Assembly (NCBI RefSeq): GCF_003350295.1
Contig: NZ_QLYY01000012.1
Coordinates: forward strand, 1-64,000
Source of the DNA: Vibrio tetraodonis
GTDB lineage: Bacteria > Pseudomonadota > Gammaproteobacteria > Enterobacterales > Vibrionaceae
Reading direction: 5' to 3'
Length of the DNA: 64,000 nt
Position numbers and translations under genes: made by a program. Positions 31,401 through 40,778 of this stretch are shown here, one piece after another; positions within the stretch are counted from its first letter, which is position 1; every line of letters begins with the position of its first letter. The notes under the pieces were generated by a model, which was not told the origin of the DNA, did not search any database, and saw only the letters and a program-made list of their open reading frames with translations.

Positions 31401-31697
31401 CTATTTGATGCTTTTAGTGGCATTAGCAAACACTGGAGCTTCAGTAATAGTAAGAGCATCAAGCTCATTGAGTTTGAACAAATGTCCGCTAAATAGGACA
31501 CCCGTTTCACGGAACTCATTTAGTGTCGCTTTGTCACAGCAGCATAAAAGATGTTCGTTAGTCATCGCTAGAAGGCCAGAATAACCGTTTAGACCATTAA
31601 TTAATTGATGAAATGGCACGGACTCTTTCTTCAAGATACGAGTCGTTAGGATGCACTGTTTGAATTGGTTAGTTAATGAAGTGGGTAGTGTAAGCAT
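31401..31697 (-). CDS. Hypothetical protein, 98 residues
   Basis: I do not recognise the family. The product is soluble-looking, without signal peptide or membrane helix. It has a Cys triplet (LLCCCDKA, about residues 50-57) and ends in a short basic tail. AGGGGA lies ten bases upstream of the ATG, which argues for a real gene. A 16-bp perfect palindrome sits 35 bases upstream, where an operator would be. It lies between the GvpU-like gene and queF on the same strand, but the long gaps suggest separate transcription. Confidence 0.55.
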   Translation of the reverse strand: MLTLPTSLTNQFKQCILTTRILKKESVPFHQLINGLNGYSGLLAMTNEHLLCCCDKATLNEFRETGVLFSGHLFKLNELDALTITEAPVFANATKSIK

Positions 31698-31731
31698 AGT
31701 CAGGTTCCCCTAAAGCTAATGCAATGCAGCC

Positions 31732-31747
31732 CACAGCTTAAGCTGTG
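31732..31747. promoter_or_regulatory. 16-bp perfect palindrome, possible operator
   Basis: CACAGCTTAAGCTGTG is its own reverse complement. It lies 35 bases upstream of the 98-residue unknown gene, in the position of a promoter. The binding protein is unknown. Confidence 0.5.
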
Positions 31748-31939
31748 CTGTCACTTTGCGTCCCCGCCTCACGACAGGTTTGCCCAGTTTGTCCTGTATT
31801 AAGTATAGGCAACATCAGACATAAACGAAAAAAGAGCTGGTTCAAGCCAGTCCTCCAGCCTGATTTTTCGCTTATATTTCTGAGTTACTTGAGCCAGAGT
31901 AATGCATGCGGTTACAGCGATACTTCACTCCGTAGTGTG

Positions 31940-32004
31940 TGGAAGTCAATAGGATTGACTTCCATGTAAAGACAATAAAACTATATCAATCGGTTTATTG
32001 TCTT
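31940..32004 (-). terminator. Tandem hairpins at the end of the queF operon
   Basis: One hairpin (TGGAAGTCAAT-AGG-ATTGACTTCCA, 31940-31964) is an 11-bp perfect stem. A second inverted repeat (AAGACAATAAA / TTTATTGTCTT, 31969-31979 with 31994-32004) overlaps the queF stop codon. Read on the minus strand they follow the operon and could end transcription. No long T-run is present. Confidence 0.55.
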
Positions 32005-32813
32005 GGGTTTCTTGCTGAACAGATCTCACTTTCAAAATCGCTCCGGTAAGGATTGATATCAAGACCACCCCGCCTTGTATACCTTGCGAAAACGGTCAGT
32101 TTTTCCGGCTTGCAACAGCGTTTAATATCTGAGTAGATGCGCTCTACACATTGCTCATGAAATTCATTGTGTTCACGGAATGATATTAAGTACCGTAACA
32201 AAGCCTCATGATCAATTTTGGACCCTGTATAACGGATATAAACACTTCCCCAATCAGGTTGGTTAGTGACCAAGCAGTTAGACTTAAGAAGGTGAGAACA
32301 CAGAGACTCTGTAACATATTGATCTTCTGTACACCCCATCAAAGAGTCCTCATTATAATCAAATGAGTCTACTGTAATATCCAAATCATCAATACAGTGT
32401 ACGTTTTTATCGACTAACGTTTGTTGAGGTTCATCAACAGAAACAAATGATACTAGTACTTCGGCTCCAGCCGCTGCACTAAGGTCTTGTTTCATTTGCT
32501 GCATAACAAGATCTTGGGAATCGAATCGGGTTTGGTTATAGCTGTTTAGATACAGTTTAAAAGACTTAGACTCAATCAAGTTATCCGAGGTGTGGGGAAT
32601 CACGAACTCCCCGATTGCAACCATTGGTTTCCCTTTATTATTGAGCCAAGAGATTTCAAACGCTGTCCATAAATCGAAACCAGTATGAGTAGCTTGTATA
32701 CGCTCTTTGATCTCGGCTCGCCCTCTTGCTCTCGGAATTGGATCGAGCAGTTCTGGTTTATATTGAGAAACATACTCTGTCTTTTTACCTAGATTCTTAT
32801 TATAGATTGCCAC
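31995..32813 (-). CDS. queF: NADPH-dependent 7-cyano-7-deazaguanine reductase QueF
   Basis: This 272-residue enzyme of the long, two-domain (YqcD) type reduces the nitrile preQ0 to the aminomethyl base preQ1, the step before insertion into tRNA for queuosine. The QueF motif [11 protein letters not shown] is at residues 81-91. The catalytic Cys that forms a thioimide is Cys180 in [13 protein letters not shown], and the substrate-binding His-Glu is in EFHEQC (219-220). It is the last gene of a three-gene minus-strand operon, three bases after the transporter gene, so imported precursor can be processed directly. Confidence 0.97.
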   Translation of the reverse strand: MAIYNKNLGKKTEYVSQYKPELLDPIPRARGRAEIKERIQATHTGFDLWTAFEISWLNNKGKPMVAIGEFVIPHTSDNLIESKSFKLYLNSYNQTRFDSQDLVMQQMKQDLSAAAGAEVLVSFVSVDEPQQTLVDKNVHCIDDLDITVDSFDYNEDSLMGCTEDQYVTESLCSHLLKSNCLVTNQPDWGSVYIRYTGSKIDHEALLRYLISFREHNEFHEQCVERIYSDIKRCCKPEKLTVFARYTRRGGLDINPYRSDFESEICSARNPRQ

Positions 32814-32816
32814 TGA

Positions 32817-33680
32817 TTATGACTCCTTGACATTGATTAACCGAGAAAACAGCTTTCTGGCATAATAAATTGGCCCAACACTAACTAACGCATAAAGAAC
32901 CTTGATGGATACTTGGCTAAAGAACATAACCAATAACACATCATTTGGTATCACATTATAAAAGGCAATACCAATAAACAAAGCACTATCTACCACTGAA
33001 GCGATACTTGTACTGGTAATAACTCGAATAGCTAACCAGCGAGAATTTGTTATCTGCTTAATTTTGTTCAAAATGTAAGCATTAACATTTTCAGAAATAA
33101 AGTATGAGCTAAGTGAAGCAACAAATACGGACATCATACTAGCGACCAATGTTAAGTATTGTTCATTCATCACTTTCCAGGGCTCGATGCTGGGAACAAG
33201 CGTCGACAAATAAATAAATGCCAGTATAACAGCATTGACCGTTGTCGATTTAATAATCGCCCTTCTTGCTAATCTCAAGCCATAAAATTCGTTCAAAATA
33301 TCAACAAAAATGAATGATATCGGATAAAGAAAAATCGCTATAGGTACAACTAAACCCGTGTTAAAAATTTCTATCGGCTTAATACCTGTGAGGTTCGACA
33401 AAGTAAAAAGCGAACAAAGACAAAGAACCAAAAATGAATAACTCATCCAGTAGTTTTCATGACGATCTTCTAATTCGTAGGCACCTTCAAAACTCGATTT
33501 TGAGTACGCTTTCTTACACACCTCAACTAATTCATTACGATTAAGATCATCTGCAACATCGCTTTTTAACAGTTCTGCGGGCGGTATATCAACAACTTTA
33601 CCCGTTCCTTTAATCATAATGCTTGCAGTCATACTAGGGGTTTCACTAAAACCGATTAACTTGTATTTATTGTTAAACAC
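32817..33680 (-). CDS. Queuosine-precursor transporter (YhhQ/VUT family) with N-terminal extension
   Basis: This is 287 residues from a GTG that has GAGGAG eight bases upstream and overlaps the stop of the regulator gene by eight bases. An ATG further upstream would lie inside that gene. About 80 hydrophilic residues (FNNKYKLIGFSETPSMTASI...) precede a six-helix membrane region typical of YhhQ/DUF165, with FPISFIFVDILNEFYG-like sequence (here LYPISFIFVDILNEFYGLR) and SSYFISENVNAYI. YhhQ imports preQ0/preQ1 across the inner membrane. The extension is unusual for the family as I know it and may be a small added domain. Operon with queF supports the substrate. Confidence 0.9.
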   Translation of the reverse strand: MFNNKYKLIGFSETPSMTASIMIKGTGKVVDIPPAELLKSDVADDLNRNELVEVCKKAYSKSSFEGAYELEDRHENYWMSYSFLVLCLCSLFTLSNLTGIKPIEIFNTGLVVPIAIFLYPISFIFVDILNEFYGLRLARRAIIKSTTVNAVILAFIYLSTLVPSIEPWKVMNEQYLTLVASMMSVFVASLSSYFISENVNAYILNKIKQITNSRWLAIRVITSTSIASVVDSALFIGIAFYNVIPNDVLLVMFFSQVSIKVLYALVSVGPIYYARKLFSRLINVKES

Positions 33681-34269
33681 AGTAGCGCTCCTCAAGAATG
33701 CTGCCAAAAAAGTAATCATTGCGCTCTAATGGTTCATTAGAAGCTAATGCACATAAATAGCCATTACGAACAATCAGCTTATTCGACTGTTCAACATGAC
33801 GATTTGAGCGATCAACAATAAGTAAATTTCCTCTCGTATAATAATGAGACAATGAGGTACCGATTTGTATAGCTACAACATTCTTGCTTTGAGAGAAATG
33901 GTAAGTCAATGGATAATCCGTCACCATTTCACTAATATAATGATCACCTTTCAGTACAAACTCATGTTCTGTCAAAATAGGAACGGCGATAGGGTTTTTA
34001 TTTCCATCGATAGACGTTAGAGGTGAGCCAATATAATGCGATTCAAGAGATTCATTCTGAATAATGTAGCAAGTAGTTCCAAAAAAATCTGCAATTTTTT
34101 CTACTGTAGCTGCTTGTACACGTTCAACTTTACCATCCAAAATTTTATATATTGTAGAGCGAGTAATACCCGTTTTTCTACTTAATGATGCTTTAGTTTC
34201 TTTCCCTTGATGTAACCCAAACTGAATATTATCTCTTAATATAGCCAATTGCTCACTATTGCTTTTCAT
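33673..34269 (-). CDS. XRE-family regulator heading the queuosine operon
   Basis: This 198-residue protein has an N-terminal helix-turn-helix of the XRE/Cro type (about residues 15-68: TKASLSRKTGITRSTIYKIL and ATVEKIADFFGTT). A C-terminal portion (about 95-198) has the layout of an S24/LexA-like dimerisation domain (IPILTEHEF..., GNLLIVDRS), without an obvious Ser-Lys peptidase pair. It is translationally coupled to the transporter, then queF, so it probably controls preQ0/preQ1 uptake and its own synthesis. Its ligand is unknown. GGGGG lies upstream of the ATG. Confidence 0.85.
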   Translation of the reverse strand: MKSNSEQLAILRDNIQFGLHQGKETKASLSRKTGITRSTIYKILDGKVERVQAATVEKIADFFGTTCYIIQNESLESHYIGSPLTSIDGNKNPIAVPILTEHEFVLKGDHYISEMVTDYPLTYHFSQSKNVVAIQIGTSLSHYYTRGNLLIVDRSNRHVEQSNKLIVRNGYLCALASNEPLERNDYFFGSILEERYCV

Positions 34270-34671
34270 ATGACCCCCCGATCAAATTTTAGGCAAAAAT
34301 AACCCAACCACATTTATCTATGATATCAGGAACATATGACAAGTAATATTGCTAGAGACATATAAATACGCTACATGTATCAAAATATAGAGCTTTCCCC
34401 AAAAAAGGGGCGATTAAAAAGTGAGCCTTGTTTCAAAATAGCGACTTATTTTCAAGAAAAAACATAAATTATGATGAAGCTATCTTTTTTGTTCACACTG
34501 AGTGTAGAACAATAATCAAGTTAAATATCACCACGGTTTAGTCTATCGGCTCAATTATTAAACACGCACATACATAAAAATTTCATTTATGGCATATTTT
34601 TACTGAACGTAAATTTCTTTAATACTTCAAGACTTTTCATTTATCAAGACTATGTTTGGCATGGTTTACTG
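34270..34671. promoter_or_regulatory. Divergent intergenic region
   Basis: This is 402 bases between the XRE regulator (minus) and an unknown plus-strand gene. It is AT-rich, with no ORF or clear operator by eye. The queuosine operon promoter must lie here. Confidence 0.4.
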
Positions 34672-35388
34672 GTGCCATCTCCATGTCAAAATAATACAAA
34701 GATGCAGATTATCTCAATTACTGCAATGTCCGTCTCTTTAGATCGACATTCTCACTTTTCGCTGCCATTAGACAAGTCTATAAAAGTTATAGTGAATACT
34801 AGCAAATCCTATCAACGTCGTTGGTCTTGGCTATCTAAGCCCTCACCCCGTAACCCGCTAGGCGTTCGACATAGTACTCAATACCTTAGTGAAAAAATCT
34901 GGTATACAAAAAAAGCTCCGCGTCTTATCAAAGCTTTTGTTTGGCGTTTTGTTCGTCAACTATCCCCTGAGGAATGTGAAATATGGGTCAAGCACTACAT
35001 GCTCAGTCAAGTATTAAACTCATGGTATCAGGGGCTTAATACAAATGTACCTTCATATCCCAAAAGGACGATTAATAAACAGTGGCTTGCTCGTTTATTT
35101 GACATACCAGTCTTGAGTTTTGACCATAGCGTTGAAACTCAATTGCAAAACCAGCTTTTAAAACGCAGCACCATCAATCAGAAAATGATCTACTGCTTGA
35201 GGGACTTTGATGCGACACCTGAAATTATAGACACCATCTATTTTAGAACGACTCAACACCTTCCAGTCGAAATAAAACTTATTGCAGACCAACTATTACA
35301 GCGAAAGTCTTACTATCTATCCGATCGCACCAAACTATCCAGAAAGCGATGCAATGAGATAGTCCAGTATTTGTTAGCCGTAAAATAA
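34672..35388 (+). CDS. Hypothetical protein, about 238 residues
   Basis: I do not recognise this protein. It is basic and soluble-looking, with a Trp/Arg-rich N-terminal third (YQRRWSWLSKPSPRNPLG, KAFVWRFVRQLSPEEC) and a helical C-terminal half. No signal peptide, membrane helix or known motif is visible. The start is uncertain: a GTG at 34672 gives 238 residues and an ATG at 34702 gives 228, neither with a clear ribosome-binding site. A strong terminator follows about 80 bases after the stop, separating it from the ethanolamine genes. Confidence 0.6.
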   Translation: MPSPCQNNTKMQIISITAMSVSLDRHSHFSLPLDKSIKVIVNTSKSYQRRWSWLSKPSPRNPLGVRHSTQYLSEKIWYTKKAPRLIKAFVWRFVRQLSPEECEIWVKHYMLSQVLNSWYQGLNTNVPSYPKRTINKQWLARLFDIPVLSFDHSVETQLQNQLLKRSTINQKMIYCLRDFDATPEIIDTIYFRTTQHLPVEIKLIADQLLQRKSYYLSDRTKLSRKRCNEIVQYLLAVK

Positions 35389-35468
35389 GAAGAACTGATA
35401 GGCCATCGCAAATCTCACTAAAACAATCCAATCATACACTTCTCGTGACAAACAGAATGTAATGCCAA

Positions 35469-35504
35469 TGAGATAAGCAAAATAAGAGACTTATCTCATT
35501 TTTT
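35469..35504 (+). terminator. Rho-independent terminator
   Basis: A 9-bp perfect stem (TGAGATAAG / CTTATCTCA) is followed by six T. It ends transcription of the unknown gene and isolates the ethanolamine unit. Confidence 0.88.
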
Positions 35505-35677
35505 ATGCCACTACTTTTTTATTCTCACCGGTCAATAAAAAACATAAATTATTGATATTAATGAATTTATTCTCGGGATTTTTGACAAGTTATTAAATGT
35601 TCGAAGGTTTAATAGATTAATTACGCTACTCTCGCCATGCAATGAAGGCTGCAGCGAAGAGCAAACAGGAGCAAATC

Positions 35678-37090
35678 ATGACATCAAGGTATCGCTGGCA
35701 GCAAGGAGACCAGATATACCAATTCCGTTCTTTAGCTGATTTAATGGCTAAAGCCACTCCAGAACGGTCAGGGGATGCATTAGCGGGTGTGAGTGCTGAC
35801 TCAGAAACAGAGCGTGTTGCTGCGCAAATGACACTAGCAGAATTACCACTCAAAGCATTTCTACAGCAAACTGTCATTCCCTATGAAGACGATGAGGTAA
35901 CACGCCTCATTATTGATACTCATGACATGGAAGCTTTTGACCCCATCTCTCATTTGACAGTGGGAGACTTTCGTAACTGGTTACTAAGCGAAAAAGCCGA
36001 TAGCGATACACTCTATAGAATCCGTCTCGGGTTAACACCAGAAATGGTCGCTGCAGTTAGTAAAATAATGCGCAATCAGGATCTTATAGCTATCTCTAAA
36101 AAGTGCCATGTAAAAACGGCTTTTCGCAACACTATAGGTTTGCCCGGCAAACTATCAACTCGGTTACAGCCCAACCATCCAACAGACTCTCTAGATGGCA
36201 TAGCTGCCACTATTTTTGATGGTTTGATGTATGGCAATGGTGACGCTGTAATAGGCATCAATCCAGCGACAGATAATGTTCCACAGACCATAAGGTTGCT
36301 AGGGATGCTAGATGAAGTAATTCAACACTATCAAATACCGACTCAATCATGTGTGCTTACCCATGTGACGAACACTATAGAAGCAATAGAAAAAGGAGCC
36401 CCAGTTGATCTTGTATTCCAGTCTATTGGTGGAACTGAAGGCACTAATCAAGCATTTGGAGTTAACCTTGGTATCCTTAAAGAAGCCCATGAAGCCGCCC
36501 TTTCTCTAGATCGAGGCACAGTAGGCAGTAACTGTATGTATTTTGAAACTGGTCAAGGGACAGCTTTATCCGCTAACGCCTACTTTGGTGTGGACCAGCA
36601 AACTTGTGAAGCGAGAGCATACGCCGTTGCAAGGCATTTTGATCCGCTTTTAGTGAATACCGTTGTCGGCTTTATTGGCCCCGAATACTTATTCGATGGA
36701 AAACAAATTATACGTGCAGGTCTAGAGGATCATTTTTGTGCAAAGATGCTCGGCCTTCCGATGGGATGCGATGTTTGCTATACCAACCATGCCTATGCTG
36801 ATCAGAACGATATGGATAACCTTCTGACATTGCTTGGTGTCGCAGGCTGCTCTTTTATCATGGGAATTCCCGGCTCCGACGACATCATGCTTAACTACCA
36901 AACAACGTCTTTCCACGATGCATTATACGCAAGGAAAGTTCTTGGCCTCAAGCCCTCCCCTGAATTCGAGCAGTGGCTCATCAAGATGCACATTTTTGAT
37001 GACATAGATAACTTTGTTTTAACCCAAGGTATAGCAAAGCCTTTTTCCGCCTCAATTCCTACGTTAAGTAAGGATAAGACCAATGGCTAA
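35678..37090 (+). CDS. eutB: Ethanolamine ammonia-lyase large subunit EutB
   Basis: This 470-residue subunit holds the active site of the adenosylcobalamin-dependent lyase that turns ethanolamine into acetaldehyde and ammonia. The length is close to E. coli EutB (about 453). Characteristic blocks include NPATDN, LTHVTNTIEAI, DLVFQSIGGTEGTNQAFG, SNCMYFETGQGTALSA and CDVCYTNHA. AGGAG eight bases upstream supports this ATG over one 36 bases earlier. The stop overlaps eutC by eight bases. No microcompartment shell genes are present, so this is the simple form of the pathway. Confidence 0.97.
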   Translation: MTSRYRWQQGDQIYQFRSLADLMAKATPERSGDALAGVSADSETERVAAQMTLAELPLKAFLQQTVIPYEDDEVTRLIIDTHDMEAFDPISHLTVGDFRNWLLSEKADSDTLYRIRLGLTPEMVAAVSKIMRNQDLIAISKKCHVKTAFRNTIGLPGKLSTRLQPNHPTDSLDGIAATIFDGLMYGNGDAVIGINPATDNVPQTIRLLGMLDEVIQHYQIPTQSCVLTHVTNTIEAIEKGAPVDLVFQSIGGTEGTNQAFGVNLGILKEAHEAALSLDRGTVGSNCMYFETGQGTALSANAYFGVDQQTCEARAYAVARHFDPLLVNTVVGFIGPEYLFDGKQIIRAGLEDHFCAKMLGLPMGCDVCYTNHAYADQNDMDNLLTLLGVAGCSFIMGIPGSDDIMLNYQTTSFHDALYARKVLGLKPSPEFEQWLIKMHIFDDIDNFVLTQGIAKPFSASIPTLSKDKTNG

Positions 37091-37958
37091 TAACCCTATC
37101 CAAAAAGGTAAAGTATCACCACAAGTCACAGACAACCCTTGGCAATCATTGCGCCAATTTACTTCTGCTCGGATTGCACTGGGCCGAGCAGGAACTAGCA
37201 TACCAACTCACGAAATGCTCACATTTCAGCTTGATCACGCACGAGCAAAAGACGCCGTACATAGGGCACTTAATATAGAAGACTTGGTGAAACAACTTGG
37301 CACAAAAGAAAATATTAAGCAGCATACACCTGATTTACCCACGGTTGTAAGCAGTAAGGTTTCCAATCGATTCATGTATTTGCAGCGGCCCGACCTAGGT
37401 CGCCAACTCGATGAAGAGTCATGGGAAAAAATCCAAAGCTACCACAACAAGAATAAAGCTAACTACGACTTATCAATTGTAATCGCTGACGGCCTCTCAT
37501 CTATCGCAATACAAAACCATGCAGCACCTGTGATTGATCGATTAATTTCCCTTCTTTGTACAGACACTGAACACCATTGGACTATCGCACCAATAACTAT
37601 TGTTAACCAAGGCCGAGTTGCGTGTGGAGACGATGTTGGAGAGTGCTTTAAGGCAAAAATTACCTTAATTCTTATTGGTGAGCGTCCCGGTTTAACTTCT
37701 CCCGACAGCATGGGCCTTTATATTACTTGGCAACCTGTAAGAGGAAAACAAGATTCAAGCCGTAACTGTATCTCAAACATAAGGCCAGAAGGTCTCGGTT
37801 ATGAAGAAGCCTGCCAGAAGGCCTATTACCTGCTGAGAGAGTCGTTAAAACGACAAATATCAGGTGTCGATTTAAAAGACCGAAGCGTTTCTGATAACGG
37901 TCAAGTACTCGAAAACCATTCTTCAACCAACTTTTTAACTTCACCCAAAAAACAATGA
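37083..37958 (+). CDS. eutC: Ethanolamine ammonia-lyase small subunit EutC
   Basis: This 291-residue subunit binds the cobalamin cofactor together with EutB. Family blocks are TSARIALGRAGTSIPTHEML, FQLDHARAKDAVH, DYDLSIVIADGLSS-like sequence, GRVACGDDVGE and LILIGERPGL. A region of about 25 extra residues at the N-terminus and about 30 at the C-terminus is hydrophilic. The start overlaps the eutB stop, indicating coupled translation that matches 1:1 subunit stoichiometry. Confidence 0.96.
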   Translation: MANNPIQKGKVSPQVTDNPWQSLRQFTSARIALGRAGTSIPTHEMLTFQLDHARAKDAVHRALNIEDLVKQLGTKENIKQHTPDLPTVVSSKVSNRFMYLQRPDLGRQLDEESWEKIQSYHNKNKANYDLSIVIADGLSSIAIQNHAAPVIDRLISLLCTDTEHHWTIAPITIVNQGRVACGDDVGECFKAKITLILIGERPGLTSPDSMGLYITWQPVRGKQDSSRNCISNIRPEGLGYEEACQKAYYLLRESLKRQISGVDLKDRSVSDNGQVLENHSSTNFLTSPKKQ

Positions 37959-37972
37959 TAGAGGGAATTATC

Positions 37973-39379
37973 ATGTCTGATGAACGTCAGAATTACCTTG
38001 CCAAGAGGCAGCTTAAAAGAGGCTCTGCAGGATGGATCTTACTTGCAGGTTTAGGTGTTTCATATGTTATTTCCGGCGACTTTGCCGGTTGGAACTTTGG
38101 GATTGCACAGGCTGGCTGGGTAGGCTTCTTGATCGCTGCATTGGCTATGGCTTTGATGTATTTCACACTTGTCTTGTCCCTCGCTGAAATGTCAGCAGCA
38201 ATACCAACAGCAGGAGGTGGCTATAGTTTTGCACGACAAGCCATGGGGCCACTTGGCGGCTATATAACCGGGCTCTCCGTATTAATTGAATATGCATTAG
38301 CACCCGCAGCAATAGTGATTTTTATCGGCTCCGCAGTCAACGAACTGATTGGTATAGATGGTCCCATTGTCTACGCTTGTTTCTACTCTATCTTTATTGC
38401 TATTCACCTTTCTGGTATTGGCCAAGCACTTAAAGTCATGATGGTTATCAGCGCACTTGCTGTTATTGCAATTTTACTGACCGCAGCCGTTCTGATTGGA
38501 CAATTTGACATCAACAATCTTTTTGACATTCCACCAACAACTTATGAAGCAACACGATTATTACCTATGGGGTGGTACGGAGTCTGGGCCGCTCTTCCAT
38601 TCGCAATGTGGCTATTCTTGGCAGTTGAAGGAGTACCGCTTGCTGCCGAAGAGGCTAAGAATCCAGCAAAGGATGTTCCCAAGGGAATCATAGGCGCCAT
38701 GGTGTTTTTGCTTTTCACAGCAACACTCGTTGTGTTTTTACTTGCCGGTGCAGTCGGTGCCAAAGTGATAGGTGACAGTCCAGTTCCTTTAGTCGATGCG
38801 CTAAATATAAGTGGGTATTCATCTATTGCCACCTTAGTCAACTTACTCGGCCTTGCTGGACTTATCGCTTCTTTCTTCTCTATTATCTACGGTTATAGCC
38901 GCTTAGTCTTTGCCCTATCTAGGGCAGGTTACCTCCCCAAAGGCTTATCCTTGACCAATAAAAACAAAGTGCCTGCACAAGCATTGGTACTACCGGGTAT
39001 TTTGGGACTTGCCGTCTCACTTTCAGGTGAAGGCGATCTTATCCTCGCGATGGCCGTAGTCGGAGCAACCGTATCATATGCCCTCATGTCATTAAGTCAT
39101 ATACTCCTGCGTTACAAGCAACCAAATCTAGTACGTCCATATAAAACCCCAGGAGGCGTAGTGACACCAAGTATTACTCTGTTTTTATCTTTGGTCGCAA
39201 TGACGGGTGTCTATGCCTTTTCCCCGCCAGCTTTTTTCATGACACTAGGCCTATATATCATTGGCATAGCTTATTACTTGCTTTATAGCAGGCACAATCT
39301 TGTTGCTTCAACCGCAGAAGAAGAGTTTGAGATGCTCGCATTAGCAGAGCAAGAATTGGAGACTGAATTCACTAACTGA
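37973..39379 (+). CDS. eat: Ethanolamine permease, APC family
   Basis: This 468-residue inner-membrane protein has about twelve hydrophobic helices. It opens with QLKRGSAGWILLAGLGVSYV, SGDFAGWNFG and PTAGGGYSFARQAMGP, the substrate-site region of ethanolamine permeases. It imports ethanolamine for EutBC, 14 bases after eutC. The ATG at 37973 has GAGGG nearby, while the ATG at 37955 overlaps the eutC stop and is less likely. The acidic cytoplasmic tail (EEEFEMLALAEQELE) is typical. Function is supported both by similarity and by operon position. Confidence 0.93.
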   Translation: MSDERQNYLAKRQLKRGSAGWILLAGLGVSYVISGDFAGWNFGIAQAGWVGFLIAALAMALMYFTLVLSLAEMSAAIPTAGGGYSFARQAMGPLGGYITGLSVLIEYALAPAAIVIFIGSAVNELIGIDGPIVYACFYSIFIAIHLSGIGQALKVMMVISALAVIAILLTAAVLIGQFDINNLFDIPPTTYEATRLLPMGWYGVWAALPFAMWLFLAVEGVPLAAEEAKNPAKDVPKGIIGAMVFLLFTATLVVFLLAGAVGAKVIGDSPVPLVDALNISGYSSIATLVNLLGLAGLIASFFSIIYGYSRLVFALSRAGYLPKGLSLTNKNKVPAQALVLPGILGLAVSLSGEGDLILAMAVVGATVSYALMSLSHILLRYKQPNLVRPYKTPGGVVTPSITLFLSLVAMTGVYAFSPPAFFMTLGLYIIGIAYYLLYSRHNLVASTAEEEFEMLALAEQELETEFTN

Positions 39380-39434
39380 GTACTATAAAGGCAGGGGATA
39401 CAATTTTTTCTGCCTACATAACTTTAAAGTGTCC

Positions 39435-40385
39435 TCACAACACAAACCGTGCAGTAACTGAAACAAATGCGTGGTCACTGGCTTGATTGTCTTTCTCAAA
39501 ACAAGGGCTAATAAGGTGTGAATCTAGAGTTCGATATTGGATGAGATCGGCCATTGAACAGTGTGAACTTGTCTGAAATTCTTGAGAAAGCAGTACGTAA
39601 TCTAGTACCTTACCAGTAGAAAAATGATAGTGTGTGGCTGGGCGAGCAGCACTAGAAAGGTCAGGGTTGATAATGTCCCAACTGTCTCGCAATATTAAAT
39701 GATGGCTTTCATGTTCTATTGGTTTAGTCAGTAAACCCACCATCTCACTATTTATGGACTGATTTAGATCTCCCATAAGCACTGTTGGCATAGGCTTTTT
39801 ACTATATGCCTGTTCCATAGCAATTCTAATCATCAAAGCCTCCCAACCGCGCTGTTGACTCGACAGCCATTGCCCCAAAATAGCATGAGTTTCTGCGTCT
39901 GGTTTTGCCTGTGTTTCTCGCTGTGATTTTAGGTGACAAACGTATACTGCCACCTCTCCAATGCCCGGAACATCAATAACTGCACAAACTGGCTGGCGGC
40001 TAAACGCCAAGTCTCGAATACCGTACCCTTCAAGCAGGCTACGTGGAACAGTCACGGCATGATATTGTGTAATTGGGTATTTTGAAGCCAAAGCAACGAC
40101 TGGATGACTATAGATGTATTCACTTTCAACGTGCGCCTCATCAACACTCACAAAGTGGTTAAACCCCAGCTTAAACAAGATGTCTCTGACACAGTCTATA
40201 CTAAACACTTCTTGAACGGCGATAATATCGGCATCTAAGGCTTTGATGGACTCCATTGTCCAGCGGCATTTGTTTTCCCACTCTTGCGCTGTATAAATAT
40301 TCTCAAAATCATAAAACGCACCAGGTGGCTCAATAAAATTATAAAGATTAGCTGTCGCAAATGTCAGTTTTTTATTCGTAAGCAA
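39435..40385 (-). CDS. Endonuclease/exonuclease/phosphatase-fold protein
   Basis: This 316-residue protein has the metal-dependent EEP fold. It shows FATANLYNF (Asn of the first motif), DIIAVQEVF (metal-binding Glu), VCHLKSQR, VLMGDLNQS (Asp and Asn) and SDHAFVSVTA (catalytic Asp-His). The fold serves nucleases, phosphatases and phosphodiesterases alike, so the substrate is unknown. No signal peptide is seen. The start is a TTG. A second EEP gene lies 2.3 kb away but is membrane-anchored and only distantly similar. Confidence 0.85.
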   Translation of the reverse strand: MLTNKKLTFATANLYNFIEPPGAFYDFENIYTAQEWENKCRWTMESIKALDADIIAVQEVFSIDCVRDILFKLGFNHFVSVDEAHVESEYIYSHPVVALASKYPITQYHAVTVPRSLLEGYGIRDLAFSRQPVCAVIDVPGIGEVAVYVCHLKSQRETQAKPDAETHAILGQWLSSQQRGWEALMIRIAMEQAYSKKPMPTVLMGDLNQSINSEMVGLLTKPIEHESHHLILRDSWDIINPDLSSAARPATHYHFSTGKVLDYVLLSQEFQTSSHCSMADLIQYRTLDSHLISPCFEKDNQASDHAFVSVTARFVL

Positions 40386-40778
40386 AGCCTTACCCCATTC
40401 ATTTACTAATACTCATACAAATCTTTGCTTAAAAAGCGAGCTTCTAACACATCCAATTCACTGCTCTAAGCTATCTTATAGTTTAACCTATTCATAGTTA
40501 ATCTAACCGATTGCCATTGATAGCATTTCAGAGCGGTTAATCCCCACTTACCATAAATCATGACAAAAATTCGATTTTTCAATGACCCAAAACAAACCTA
40601 GATACCAATAATAACGTCTATAAGTAGTTCTCAAAGTGTATAGTAAGTCCTGATTTATTAGAGAGTTATGTATTGGTTAAATGCGCTCAGTCACACTCTT
40701 ATGGTATAGATATAACAAACAAGGTTGATTACAACCATGAAAACGATAATAATTATCATTACAAAAATCGAGGTCAGT
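40386..40778. promoter_or_regulatory. Promoter region of the fagA-like/fumC operon
   Basis: This divergent region between the EEP gene and the fagA-like gene has a Fur box at its right end (40745-40763). No other gene is seen. Confidence 0.6.
40745..40763 (+). promoter_or_regulatory. Fur box
   Basis: GATAATAATTATCATTACA matches 15 of 19 positions of the consensus GATAATGATAATCATTATC. It sits 15 bases before the fagA-like start codon, where bound Fur-Fe would block initiation or elongation. Derepression in low iron is expected. Confidence 0.85.

Noticed and set aside
31745..31969. 74-residue plus-strand frame rich in Cys and Ser
   Set aside because: It has no ribosome-binding site, runs through palindromic and hairpin sequence and has no recognisable features.
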